DNA from: JAKAJA01 sp037440125
Lineage (GTDB): Bacteria; Acidobacteriota; UBA4820; DSQY01
Reading direction: 5' to 3'
Length of the DNA: 5,550 nucleotides
Assembly: GCA_037440125.1 (NCBI GenBank)
Contig: JBBIUU010000150.1
Coordinates: forward strand, 1 to 5,550
Under the pieces are notes generated by a model. That model searched no databases. It had not been told where the DNA came from and was given only the letters and a program-made list of their open reading frames with translations. Shown here one piece after another: positions 1-5,486 of the stretch (positions are counted from its first letter, which is position 1; each line of letters begins with the position of its first letter). A program made the position numbers and the translations under genes.

Positions 1-314
1 CGACCAGCGGCCCGGGCTACGGGCCCCTCTTCGCCGCGCCGCGCGGCACCGACCGAATGCCCGGCAACTGGCAGCTCGACCTCCACGCCGAGCAGAGCGT
101 GAAGGTCATGAAGACCGCCTTCACGTTCTTCCTGGACCTCTTCAACGTGACCAACCGGCAGACGGCCACCGACATGTACTCGTGGTACTACCAGCGCCCG
201 GCCACCCTGCAGGACGTCTACACGGGCAACCTCAAGCGCGACCCGAACTGGGGCAAGCCCACGCAGCTGCAGAACCCGCGCACGCTGAGGCTCGGATTGA
301 AGTGGACCTTCTGA
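1..314 (+). CDS. TonB-dependent outer-membrane receptor, C-terminal fragment (5' end outside window)
   Basis: The reading frame is open from base 3 to the TGA at 312-314, so only about the last 103 residues are present and the start lies upstream. The ATG at 57 is internal: the codons before it read as the same protein (GPLFAAPRGTDRMPGNWQLDL). The pattern 'PRG..R.PG.WQLDL' followed by 'FTFFLDLFNVTNRQ' is typical of the last barrel strands of Oar-like or carboxypeptidase-regulatory-domain TonB-dependent receptors. The protein ends in 'LRLGLKWTF', a short amphipathic strand with a terminal aromatic residue, which is the usual beta-signal for insertion by the BAM complex. Such proteins are 22-strand outer-membrane barrels that import ligands using TonB/ExbBD energy. 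The ligand cannot be told from this piece, because the plug domain and TonB box are missing. The family is fairly sure; the subfamily is inference. Confidence 0.82.
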   Translation, partial: TSGPGYGPLFAAPRGTDRMPGNWQLDLHAEQSVKVMKTAFTFFLDLFNVTNRQTATDMYSWYYQRPATLQDVYTGNLKRDPNWGKPTQLQNPRTLRLGLKWTF

Positions 315-1432
315 ACCGGACGAGGACATCCGGGGGGGCGGCCGCGGAGGTTCCCCTCGCGGCCGCCCTGCTCGTCTTGCTCGCCACGGCGGCGTGCATG
401 ACGAGCGCCACGGTGACGGCGTACAGGCCCGATCCCGCGGCGCTCGCGCACCGCGTCCCCGGGGCGCCCCAGCCCCCCCCACCGCCTCCCCAGGCCGTGA
501 GCGCGGAGCGGGGCGACGGCTTCGCCCGATACGACGTGTTGGACCTCCACCGCCCCGACCCCTGCGGGTACGCGGGCGACGACGCCCTGGGCGCCATCGC
601 CTACCTCAGCCGCGACCCCGGACCCAAGAGCTGGGTCATCGTTCTGCCCATCTGGGGCAGCTCAACATATCCACCGTGGAAGCTCGTCACGTGGCTCACG
701 CACGGGCCGCACCACGCGACCACGAACGTCCTGTGGGTCCAGAACCCCGGGAAGACCAGACTCATGGATTACCCGGCCATGGAGGCGGCCACGAGCGTGC
801 CGGAGTTCATGGCGGCGCTCGATAACTCCGCGGCGTGCATCGAGGCGGCCTCCGACGACATCCGGCGCTGGGTCTCGTGGATCCTCGAGCAGCCGGGCAC
901 GGACCCCCGTCGCATCGGCATCGTGGGGTGCTCCATCGGGGCCATCGTGGGGAACCTCACCATGGGGCGCGACCCGCGCATTTCCGCGGGTGCCTTCGTC
1001 ATGGGCGGCGGCCGCCTCGACGAGATCCTGACGGTCTGCTACGGGGCCGAGGCCGACGTGCGTCGCGCCATGTGCCTGAAGCTGGGATGGGACGATGAGG
1101 CGTTCCACGCGGCCGTGGAGGGGCCCCTGGCGGCGGTGGAGCCCATCCGCTTCGCGGGGAACATCGACCCCGCGGGCGTCCTCTTCATCGACGCCGGCGA
1201 GGACGCGTGCATCCCGAAGGACGCGCGGGACGAACTCTGGGAGGCCATGGGGCGCCCCGAGAGGGTGACCCTCGGGTACAGCCACCGGAACTCCTTCCTC
1301 ACCATGACCTTCCTCGGCTTCGACCGGACGACGGAGCGTGTCGTGGACTTTCTCGACGGACGCCTCACCGGCCCTCCGGAGCTCGCCGCCGGCAAGTCCT
1401 CCCCCGCCCCGCCCCCCGCCCAGCCCCAGTGA
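302..1432 (+). CDS. Predicted lipoprotein alpha/beta hydrolase (serine hydrolase)
   Basis: From the GTG at 302 the product is 376 residues. Residues about 17-31 form a hydrophobic stretch (VPLAAALLVLLATAA) ending at Cys32, like a lipoprotein signal peptide, although Thr at -3 is not the usual Leu. A proline-rich linker (six Pro in a row, around residue 60) leads into the catalytic domain. The nucleophile elbow is G-C-S-I-G with Ser211. 'GEDACIP' offers the acid Asp301 and 'YSHRNSF' the base His328, in the right order and spacing for an alpha/beta-hydrolase triad. 'LPIWG' near residues 115-119 may form the oxyanion region. The C-terminus is a short Pro-rich tail. The substrate is unknown; esterase or peptidase activity is possible. 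Start choice is uncertain: the frame is open further upstream inside the receptor gene, and ATG 398 would drop the signal peptide. GTG 302 keeps the signal and overlaps the receptor's end by 13 bases, suggesting coupled translation. No strong ribosome site is visible. Confidence 0.75.
   Translation: MDLLNRTRTSGGAAAEVPLAAALLVLLATAACMTSATVTAYRPDPAALAHRVPGAPQPPPPPPQAVSAERGDGFARYDVLDLHRPDPCGYAGDDALGAIAYLSRDPGPKSWVIVLPIWGSSTYPPWKLVTWLTHGPHHATTNVLWVQNPGKTRLMDYPAMEAATSVPEFMAALDNSAACIEAASDDIRRWVSWILEQPGTDPRRIGIVGCSIGAIVGNLTMGRDPRISAGAFVMGGGRLDEILTVCYGAEADVRRAMCLKLGWDDEAFHAAVEGPLAAVEPIRFAGNIDPAGVLFIDAGEDACIPKDARDELWEAMGRPERVTLGYSHRNSFLTMTFLGFDRTTERVVDFLDGRLTGPPELAAGKSSPAPPPAQPQ
473..480 (+). repeat. 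C8 homopolymer in the hydrolase Pro linker
   Basis: Eight consecutive C bases lie within the codons for the six-proline linker, between the predicted signal peptide and the catalytic domain. A one-base slip here would shift the frame before the triad. Such tracts can be hot spots for replication slippage or sequencing error. The frame as given is intact. Confidence 0.6.
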
Positions 1433-1480
1433 CCGCACCCCTCAGAGGCCCACCCGTCACGGTCCGGAGGGTCGGCGCGC

Positions 1481-1486
1481 TATACT
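1481..1486 (+). promoter_or_regulatory. Candidate -10 box for cls, possibly giving a leaderless mRNA
   Basis: TATACT matches five of six bases of the sigma-70-type -10 consensus and stands out in very GC-rich DNA. It ends six bases before the cls ATG at 1493, so transcription would begin at or next to the A of the start codon. No ribosome-binding site lies at normal distance: the only GGAGG (1466-1470) is 22 bases upstream, and it would be outside such a transcript. No clear -35 box is seen at 16-19 bases spacing. The call rests on one hexamer and its position. Confidence 0.35.
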
Positions 1487-1492
1487 CGGGCC

Positions 1493-2908
1493 ATGTCCTG
1501 GTCCCTCGTCTACCTGGCCAGTGAGTGGGTCATCCGCTTCGTGATGCTGATCTACGTGCCGCAGAAGCGCTCGGCGTCGGCGTCGAGGGCGTGGCTCCTC
1601 CTCATCTTCCTGCTCCCCTGGCCGGGCCTCCTCGTCTACGCGTTCTTCGGGCGCGCCTTCCTGCCCAGGCGGCGTCTGAGGCGGCAGAAGCGCCTCGAGC
1701 AGCACCTGCGCGAGAAGCGGGAGGGCGTGCGCGACGCGCTCTCCGCGGCGGAGGACCTCTCCCCCAATGCCCGCCCGCTGGCCGTCCTGGGACAGGACCT
1801 CGGAGGCTTCAGGCCCCTCGGCGGCAACGCGGTCGAGCTCCTGCCCGACTACTCGGCGGCCATCGACCGGCTCGTGGCGGACATCGACGGCGCCTCGAAC
1901 ACCGTCCACCTCCTCTTCTACATCTTCGAGGACGACGGGACCGGAAGGCGGGTCGCGGAGTCCCTCCTGCGGGCCGCGAAGCGGGGGGTCACCTGCCGCG
2001 TCATGATGGACGCGCTGGGGTCCAAGAGGGGCCTGAGGCGCCTCGGCCCGAGGCTCCGCGCGGGAGGCGTCGAAGTGACCGAGGCCATGCCCGTGGGGCT
2101 CCTGCGCAGGCACACGGCGCGCTACGACTTGCGCAACCACCGCAAGGTCGCCGTCGTCGATGGGCGCATCAGCTACGCGGGCTCCCAGAACATCGTGGAC
2201 GGGCTCTTCGTGAAGGGTTACCCGAACGAGGAGCTCTGGGCGCGCGTCGAGGGTCCCGTGGTGCTCCAGCTCCAGGCCGTCTTCCTGTCCGACTACTACT
2301 GTGAGACGGGGGTCATGTTCGACGGCCCCGAGTTCTTCCCCCTGGAGCCCGCGGCGGGGGCCTCGAGTTGCCAGGTCGTGCCGAGCGGCCCGAGCTACCG
2401 GCGCGAGAACGGCCAAGAGCTCATCGTCGAGATGCTCTACACGGCGCGGGAGAGACTCTGCATCACGACGCCGTACTTCATCCCCGACGACCCCTTCCTC
2501 GAGGCCCTCCGCACCGCGGCGCGGCGGGGCGTGGAGGTGCGTCTCATCCTCTCCATGCACGCCAACCAGCCCCTCTCCCAGCTCGCCCAGCGCGCCTACT
2601 ACGACGACCTCCTGGAGGTGGGGATCCGCCTCCACCTCTACGAGCCGCGTTTCCTCCACGCCAAGCACCTCACGGTGGACTCGGAGGTGGCCCTCGTGGG
2701 CTCCACGAACATGGACATCCGGTCCTTCGCGCTCAACGAGGAGATCAACCTCCTCGTCTACGACCCCGAGGTAGTGGCCCGCGTGAGGGCCATCCAGGAG
2801 CGGTACCTCGCCCGCAGCGAAGAGTTGACGCTTGAGGTCTGGCGCGCCCGGCCCCGCTGGACGAAGGTCGTCCACAACACGGCGAGGCTGATGGATTCGC
2901 TGTTGTAG
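1493..2908 (+). CDS. cls: Cardiolipin synthase, ClsA type (phospholipase D superfamily)
   Basis: The 471-residue protein is close in length to E. coli ClsA (486). Two hydrophobic segments at the N-terminus (about residues 5-22 and 33-53, with 'PQKRSASASRAWLLLIFLLP' spanning the turn and the start of the second) match the membrane hairpin of bacterial Cls and are followed by a basic stretch (FLPRRRLRRQKR). The two PLD catalytic motifs H-x-K-x4-D are complete: His216/Lys218/Asp223 in 'NHRKVAVVD' followed by GSQN, and His389/Lys391/Asp396 in 'LHAKHLTVD' followed by GSTNMD. The enzyme condenses two phosphatidylglycerols into cardiolipin and glycerol at the inner membrane. The ATG at 1493 is the only start that keeps the first membrane segment, with no earlier in-frame start in the intergenic region. 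It lacks a nearby Shine-Dalgarno sequence. The gene lies 60 bases after the hydrolase and may have its own promoter. The two active sites leave little doubt about the superfamily; cardiolipin synthesis is inferred from the N-terminus and length. Confidence 0.92.
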   Translation: MSWSLVYLASEWVIRFVMLIYVPQKRSASASRAWLLLIFLLPWPGLLVYAFFGRAFLPRRRLRRQKRLEQHLREKREGVRDALSAAEDLSPNARPLAVLGQDLGGFRPLGGNAVELLPDYSAAIDRLVADIDGASNTVHLLFYIFEDDGTGRRVAESLLRAAKRGVTCRVMMDALGSKRGLRRLGPRLRAGGVEVTEAMPVGLLRRHTARYDLRNHRKVAVVDGRISYAGSQNIVDGLFVKGYPNEELWARVEGPVVLQLQAVFLSDYYCETGVMFDGPEFFPLEPAAGASSCQVVPSGPSYRRENGQELIVEMLYTARERLCITTPYFIPDDPFLEALRTAARRGVEVRLILSMHANQPLSQLAQRAYYDDLLEVGIRLHLYEPRFLHAKHLTVDSEVALVGSTNMDIRSFALNEEINLLVYDPEVVARVRAIQERYLARSEELTLEVWRARPRWTKVVHNTARLMDSLL

Positions 2909-2938
2909 GCATGAGGCGCGAGGCGTGAGGCGCGGGCG
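2904..2938 (+). repeat. 7-bp tandem repeat between cls and the SDR gene
   Basis: Consecutive heptamers of form NNGAGGC run from the cls stop codon: TGTAGGC (2904-2910), ATGAGGC (2911-2917), GCGAGGC (2918-2924), GTGAGGC (2925-2931), then a degraded GCGGGCG (2932-2938). The last five bases are constant in the three central units while the first two vary. The cls TAG falls inside the first unit. The array is short but regular, and it resembles intergenic heptamer arrays of GC-rich bacterial genomes. No function is evident. Confidence 0.6.
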
Positions 2939-2962
2939 ACAGAGCCAAGAAGCCGGAGAACA

Positions 2963-2967
2963 GGGAG
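2963..2967 (+). promoter_or_regulatory. Ribosome-binding site for the SDR gene
   Basis: GGGAG, preceded by CA, lies five bases before the ATG at 2973. It fixes ATG 2973 over the in-frame GTG at 2925, which lies in the heptamer repeat and would add 16 low-complexity residues before the Rossmann fold. Confidence 0.6.
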
Positions 2968-2972
2968 AGCCC

Positions 2973-3752
2973 ATGCCCACCAAGACCATCCTCATCACGG
3001 GCACCTCGAGCGGGTTCGGCCTTCTGACGGCGAGACTCGCGCTGGAGCGCGGCTGGCGCGTGGTGGCCACGGCCCGGAAGCCCGAAGCCATCCCCCTCGC
3101 GCCGTCGGAGAACCTCCTCACGCTCCGCCTCGACGTCACGGAGGCGCCCTCCATCGACCGGGCCTTCGGCGAGGCCGAGGCGCGATTCGGCGCGATGGAC
3201 GCCGTGGTCAACAACGCGGGCATGGCCTACTTCGGCCCCGCGGAGGAGATCCTCGCCGAGGCGCTCCGCGCGGAGTTCGAGACGAACTTCTTCGGCGCGG
3301 TGGCGGTGACCCGACGCGCGCTGCCGGGGATGCGCGCCGGGGGCGGCGGCGAGCTCGTCTTCGTCTCCTCCGACTGGGGCCGGACCGGGATTCCCTGCTT
3401 CTCGGGCTACTGCGCCTCCAAGCACGCCATGGAGGGCTGGGCCGAGAGCCTGCGCCACGAGGTGCGGCCCTTCGGCATCGGTGTGACGCTCGTGGAGCCC
3501 GGGGCGTTCGCCACGGGGTTCCAATCGGCCGAGCCCCATCCGAAGGCCGCCGACGGCACCTACGAGACCTTCACGGCCGCCGTGAAACGCGGCTTCGAGG
3601 AAGAGGACGCGGAGGCCCCCACGGGAGAGCCCGTGGCCGAGGCCATCCTCCGGGCGGCCTCGGGCGAGGAGGGCCGCCTCCGGGTCCCCGTCGGGACCGA
3701 TGCCATCGAATGGTGCGGCGCGCGGTTCAGGGAGTCCGAGGAGGAGTTCATC
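2973..3752 (+). CDS. Short-chain dehydrogenase/reductase (SDR), 3' end lost in the assembly gap
   Basis: 260 residues are visible before the N run. This is a classical SDR: the cofactor motif T-G-x3-G-x-G is at residues 9-16 (TGTSSGFG), the N-N-A-G motif at 80-83, and the catalytic tetrad is Asn105, Ser133, Tyr146 and Lys150 (YCASK, 13 residues between Ser and Tyr as usual). 'EPGAF' follows as the typical PG motif. It should be a soluble NAD(P)H-dependent alcohol/carbonyl oxidoreductase. The 'SSGFGLLTA' start and the 'VPVGTDAIEW' tail resemble the YusZ-like group of about 280-290 residues, so probably 20-30 residues fall in the gap. No stop codon is seen. The substrate is unknown, as is usual for this family. 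The gene starts 64 bases after cls on the same strand, so cotranscription is possible. Confidence 0.88.
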
Positions 3753-3852
3753 NNNNNNNNNNNNNNNNNNNNNNNNNNNNNNNNNNNNNNNNNNNNNNNN
3801 NNNNNNNNNNNNNNNNNNNNNNNNNNNNNNNNNNNNNNNNNNNNNNNNNNNN
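3753..3852. other. Assembly gap (100 N)
   Basis: Exactly 100 N, a conventional placeholder for a scaffold gap of unknown length. It hides the end of the SDR gene, the start region of fumC (only CCC remains before the ATG) and anything between them. Adjacency of the two genes rests on scaffolding, not on sequence. Confidence 0.98.
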
Positions 3853-3855
3853 CCC

Positions 3856-5244
3856 ATGACCGACTACCGGATCGAGAAGGATTCCATGGGCGAGGTGAAG
3901 GTGCCCTCGCACGCCCTGTGGGGCGCCCAGACCCAGCGCGCGGTGGAGAACTTCCCCATCAGCGGGAGGACGCTCCCGCCGCGCATGATCCACGCCTTCG
4001 GTTTCGTGAAGGGGGCGGCGGCGCAGGTGAACAAGGCGCGGGGCGCGCTCGCGCCCGAGCTGGCCGACGCCATCATCGCCGCGGCCGCGGAGGTCGCCGC
4101 GGGAAATCTCGACGCCCAGTTCCCCCTCGACGTCTTCCAGACGGGCTCGGGCACCTCCTCCAACATGAACGCCAACGAGGTCATCGCCAACCGAGCCATC
4201 CAGCTCCTCGGCGGCGTCGTGGGGAGCAAATCGCCCGTCCACCCCAACGACCACGTGAACCGCGGGCAGTCGAGCAACGACGTGGTCCCCACGGTGATCC
4301 ACATCGCCGCCCTCGAGGCTCTCGACCACGACCTCCTGCCCGCCCTGAAGGAGCTGGCGGGCGCGCTGGAGAGGAAGGCCCGCGACTTCGACGGCGTGGT
4401 CAAGATCGGCAGGACGCACCTCCAGGACGCCGTGCCCGTGCGCCTGGGGCAGGAGCTTTCGGGGTACGCCACGCAGGTGCGGAACGCCGTGCGACGCGTC
4501 GAGGGCGCGCGGCCCGCACTGGGCGAGGTGGCCCTCGGTGGGACCGCCGTGGGGACGGGGCTCAACGCCGAGCCGGGCTTCGCCAAGGCGGTCATCGAGC
4601 ACGTCGCGTCCGAGACGGGGCTCCCCCTGAAGCAGGCGCCGAACCTCTTCGAGGCGTTGGCCGCGCAGGACGCCCTGGTGGAGTCGAGCGGCGCGCTCAG
4701 GACCGCCGCCGTGAGCCTCACGAAGATCGCCGAGGACATCCGCTGGCTCGGCTCGGGCCCCCGCTGCGGGCTGGGCGAGCTCGTCATCCCCGACCTCCAG
4801 CCGGGCTCCTCCATCATGCCCGGCAAGGTGAACCCCGTCATGTCGGAGATGCTCGTGATGGTGTGCGCGCAGGTCCTGGGGAACGACGTGACCGTTGCGA
4901 TCTCGGGTCAGCAGGGGCACTTCGAGCTCAACACCATGCTGCCGGTCATGGCGGCCAACCTCCTGGATTCCGTCGCCATCCTCGCGAGCGGCGCCAGGAC
5001 CTTCTCGCGACGGTGCGTCGAGGGCCTCCGGGCCGACGAGGCCCGTTGCACCGAGATGGTCGAGAAGAGCCTCGCCATGGTCACTGCGCTCGCCCCCGTC
5101 CTCGGCTACGACAAGGCCGCATCGCTGGCGAAGGAGGCCCGCGAGACCGGGGCTACGATCCGCCAACTCATCCGCGAGAAGGGCCTGCTGCCCGAGGGTG
5201 AGGTCGAGCGCCTCCTCGACGCGAGGGCGATGACGGGGGAGTAA
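3856..5244 (+). CDS. fumC: Class II fumarate hydratase (fumarase C)
   Basis: This 462-residue cytosolic enzyme (E. coli FumC, 467) should hydrate fumarate to L-malate in the TCA cycle as a homotetramer without an iron-sulfur cluster. Start 'MTDYRIEKDSMGEVKVP' and 'LWGAQTQRAVENFPIS' are typical of fumC. Active-site residues fall on E. coli numbering: Ser98 and Thr100 in 'TGSGTSSNMN', His129 in 'HPNDHVN' (B site), Ser139-Ser140-Asn141, His188 in 'GRTHLQDA', and the flexible loop 'GSSIMPGKVNP' with catalytic Ser318 and Lys324. These, together with 'ALGGTAVGTGLN', favour fumarase over aspartase or argininosuccinate lyase. The ATG at 3856 is three bases past the N gap, so its ribosome site is hidden. 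Starts further upstream would run through the gap and are not supported. The last 18 codons and stop are repeated downstream at 5416-5472. Confidence 0.96.
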   Translation: MTDYRIEKDSMGEVKVPSHALWGAQTQRAVENFPISGRTLPPRMIHAFGFVKGAAAQVNKARGALAPELADAIIAAAAEVAAGNLDAQFPLDVFQTGSGTSSNMNANEVIANRAIQLLGGVVGSKSPVHPNDHVNRGQSSNDVVPTVIHIAALEALDHDLLPALKELAGALERKARDFDGVVKIGRTHLQDAVPVRLGQELSGYATQVRNAVRRVEGARPALGEVALGGTAVGTGLNAEPGFAKAVIEHVASETGLPLKQAPNLFEALAAQDALVESSGALRTAAVSLTKIAEDIRWLGSGPRCGLGELVIPDLQPGSSIMPGKVNPVMSEMLVMVCAQVLGNDVTVAISGQQGHFELNTMLPVMAANLLDSVAILASGARTFSRRCVEGLRADEARCTEMVEKSLAMVTALAPVLGYDKAASLAKEARETGATIRQLIREKGLLPEGEVERLLDARAMTGE

Positions 5245-5258
5245 TGCCTCTCCTTTAG
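5188..5258 (+). repeat. 71-bp direct repeat, copy 1 (native fumC 3' end)
   Basis: This unit covers fumC residues Leu445-Glu462, the TAA stop and 14 following bases ending in CTTTAG. It matches 5416-5486 at 69 of 71 positions. The two differences are adjacent (5225-5226, GG against AA) and change Arg (AGG) to Lys (AAA). Similarity ends abruptly on both sides: base 5187 is G against C, and base 5259 is T against G. The offset is 228 bp. Confidence 0.95.
5236..5256 (+). terminator. Terminator-like hairpin overlapping the fumC stop codon
   Basis: GGGGAG (5236-5241) pairs with CTCTCC (5248-5253) with one G-U pair. The six-base loop is TAATGC, so the TAA stop sits in the loop. Only three T follow (5254-5256), so as an intrinsic terminator it is weak. 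The same structure is kept in the downstream repeat at 5464-5484. Confidence 0.35.
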
Positions 5259-5284
5259 TTTGGAGGCGGGCAGCAGGCGAGGGG

Positions 5285-5314
5285 GTCCGGGGGAACGGGG
5301 AGGTTCCCCCGGGC
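5285..5314. repeat. Strong inverted repeat (hairpin)
   Basis: CCGGGGGAAC (5287-5296) and GTTCCCCCGG (5303-5312) are perfectly complementary, with a six-base loop GGGGAG. A T-G wobble and one more G-C pair extend the stem to 5285/5314. No T run follows, so a Rho-independent terminator is unlikely. A REP-like element, an RNA stability structure or a second transcript-end structure would fit better. Confidence 0.75.
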
Positions 5315-5347
5315 GAAGGGCGTCCCGCGCGAGGGCTGGGGGTCACA

Positions 5348-5364
5348 GCCTGCCGCAGGCAGGC
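5348..5364. repeat. Short perfect hairpin
   Basis: GCCTGCC (5348-5354) and GGCAGGC (5358-5364) pair perfectly around the three-base loop GCA. It lies mid-spacer. No T run follows and no function is evident. Confidence 0.6.
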
Positions 5365-5397
5365 GCCCTAGGGGGCCGGCTGAGGCGCCCTGGGGGG
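5361..5397. repeat. 15-bp near-perfect direct repeat, 22-bp period
   Basis: AGGCGCCCTAGGGGG (5361-5375) and AGGCGCCCTGGGGGG (5383-5397) differ at one base. Each contains the palindrome GGCGCC. The first copy overlaps the right arm of the 5348-5364 hairpin. Confidence 0.55.
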
Positions 5398-5398
5398 A

Positions 5399-5415
5399 GC
5401 GCGAAGTCGCGCGAC
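5399..5415. repeat. Inverted repeat and 10-bp palindrome abutting the second fumC-end copy
   Basis: GCGCG (5399-5403) pairs with CGCGC (5408-5412) around AAGT. Overlapping it, GTCGCGCGAC (5406-5415) is a perfect 10-bp palindrome that ends exactly where the 71-bp repeat copy 2 begins (5416). In GC-rich DNA such palindromes are not rare; the exact abutment is what stands out. Confidence 0.5.
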
Positions 5416-5472
5416 CTGCCCGAGGGTGAGGTCGAGCGCCTCCTCGACGCGAAAGCGATGACGGGGGAGTAA
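5416..5472 (+). pseudogene. fumC C-terminal remnant (18 codons plus stop)
   Basis: These bases encode LPEGEVERLLDAKAMTGE followed by TAA, identical to the end of the intact FumC upstream except Lys for Arg. No other part of fumC precedes it, so it cannot make a fumarase. It lies 228 bp (76 codons) downstream of the original and hence in the same frame. The frame between is open, but it has no recognisable start signal or protein-like content. It may be a duplicated 3' end, an attachment-site half, or the scar of recombination with a second fumC allele. Confidence 0.8.
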
Positions 5473-5486
5473 TGCCTCTCCTTTAG
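5416..5486 (+). repeat. 71-bp direct repeat, copy 2
   Basis: Second copy of the fumC 3'-end unit, 69 of 71 bases identical to 5188-5258. It carries the C-terminal codons, the stop, the terminator-like hairpin (5464-5469 with 5476-5481) and the TTTAG tail. The sequence diverges sharply at 5487. Confidence 0.95.

Larger units (their letters stand above)
5259..5415. other. 157-bp non-coding spacer between the two fumC 3'-end copies
   Basis: This G-rich segment has no gene that I can support. Its frame in phase with fumC is open, but the translation is Gly/Arg/Pro-rich and not protein-like. It holds three separate inverted repeats and a 15-bp near-direct repeat, listed individually. It could be a remnant of an inserted element or a REP-like intergenic unit. 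Confidence 0.6.

Noticed and set aside
1457..3223. Long open frame on the - strand opposite cls (588 codons)
   Set aside because: It is antisense to a protein with two intact catalytic motifs. The translation is Glu/Arg/Gly/Val-rich with no recognisable domain, as expected from the complement of GC-rich codons.
2925..5201. One continuous + frame running from the SDR through the N gap into the fumC region
   Set aside because: The frame is kept open only by the 100 N. After the gap it is out of phase with fumC and reads as Arg/Pro/Gly-rich nonsense. It is not a fusion protein.
5247..5257. Likeness of CCTCTCCTTTA to the 16S rRNA 3' end (CCTCCTTT)
   Set aside because: It has two extra bases inside the motif and no other rRNA sequence around it. 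This is chance similarity in a pyrimidine-rich stretch.
5244..5258. Four-codon reading frame (ATG CCT CTC CTT TAG) overlapping the fumC stop as TAATG
   Set aside because: It is too short to judge. Its repetition follows automatically from the 71-bp duplication, and the bases are better explained as part of the hairpin.
3748..5346. Long open frame on the - strand opposite fumC
   Set aside because: It reads into the N gap and is antisense to a fully conserved fumarase. Its composition is that of a complement shadow.
5245..5472. Stop-codon readthrough of fumC giving a tail that ends in a second copy of its C-terminus
   Set aside because: The 228-bp offset is a multiple of three and the frame is open, but the intervening translation is not protein-like. 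Open frames of this length are common at such GC, and there is no readthrough signal I can identify.
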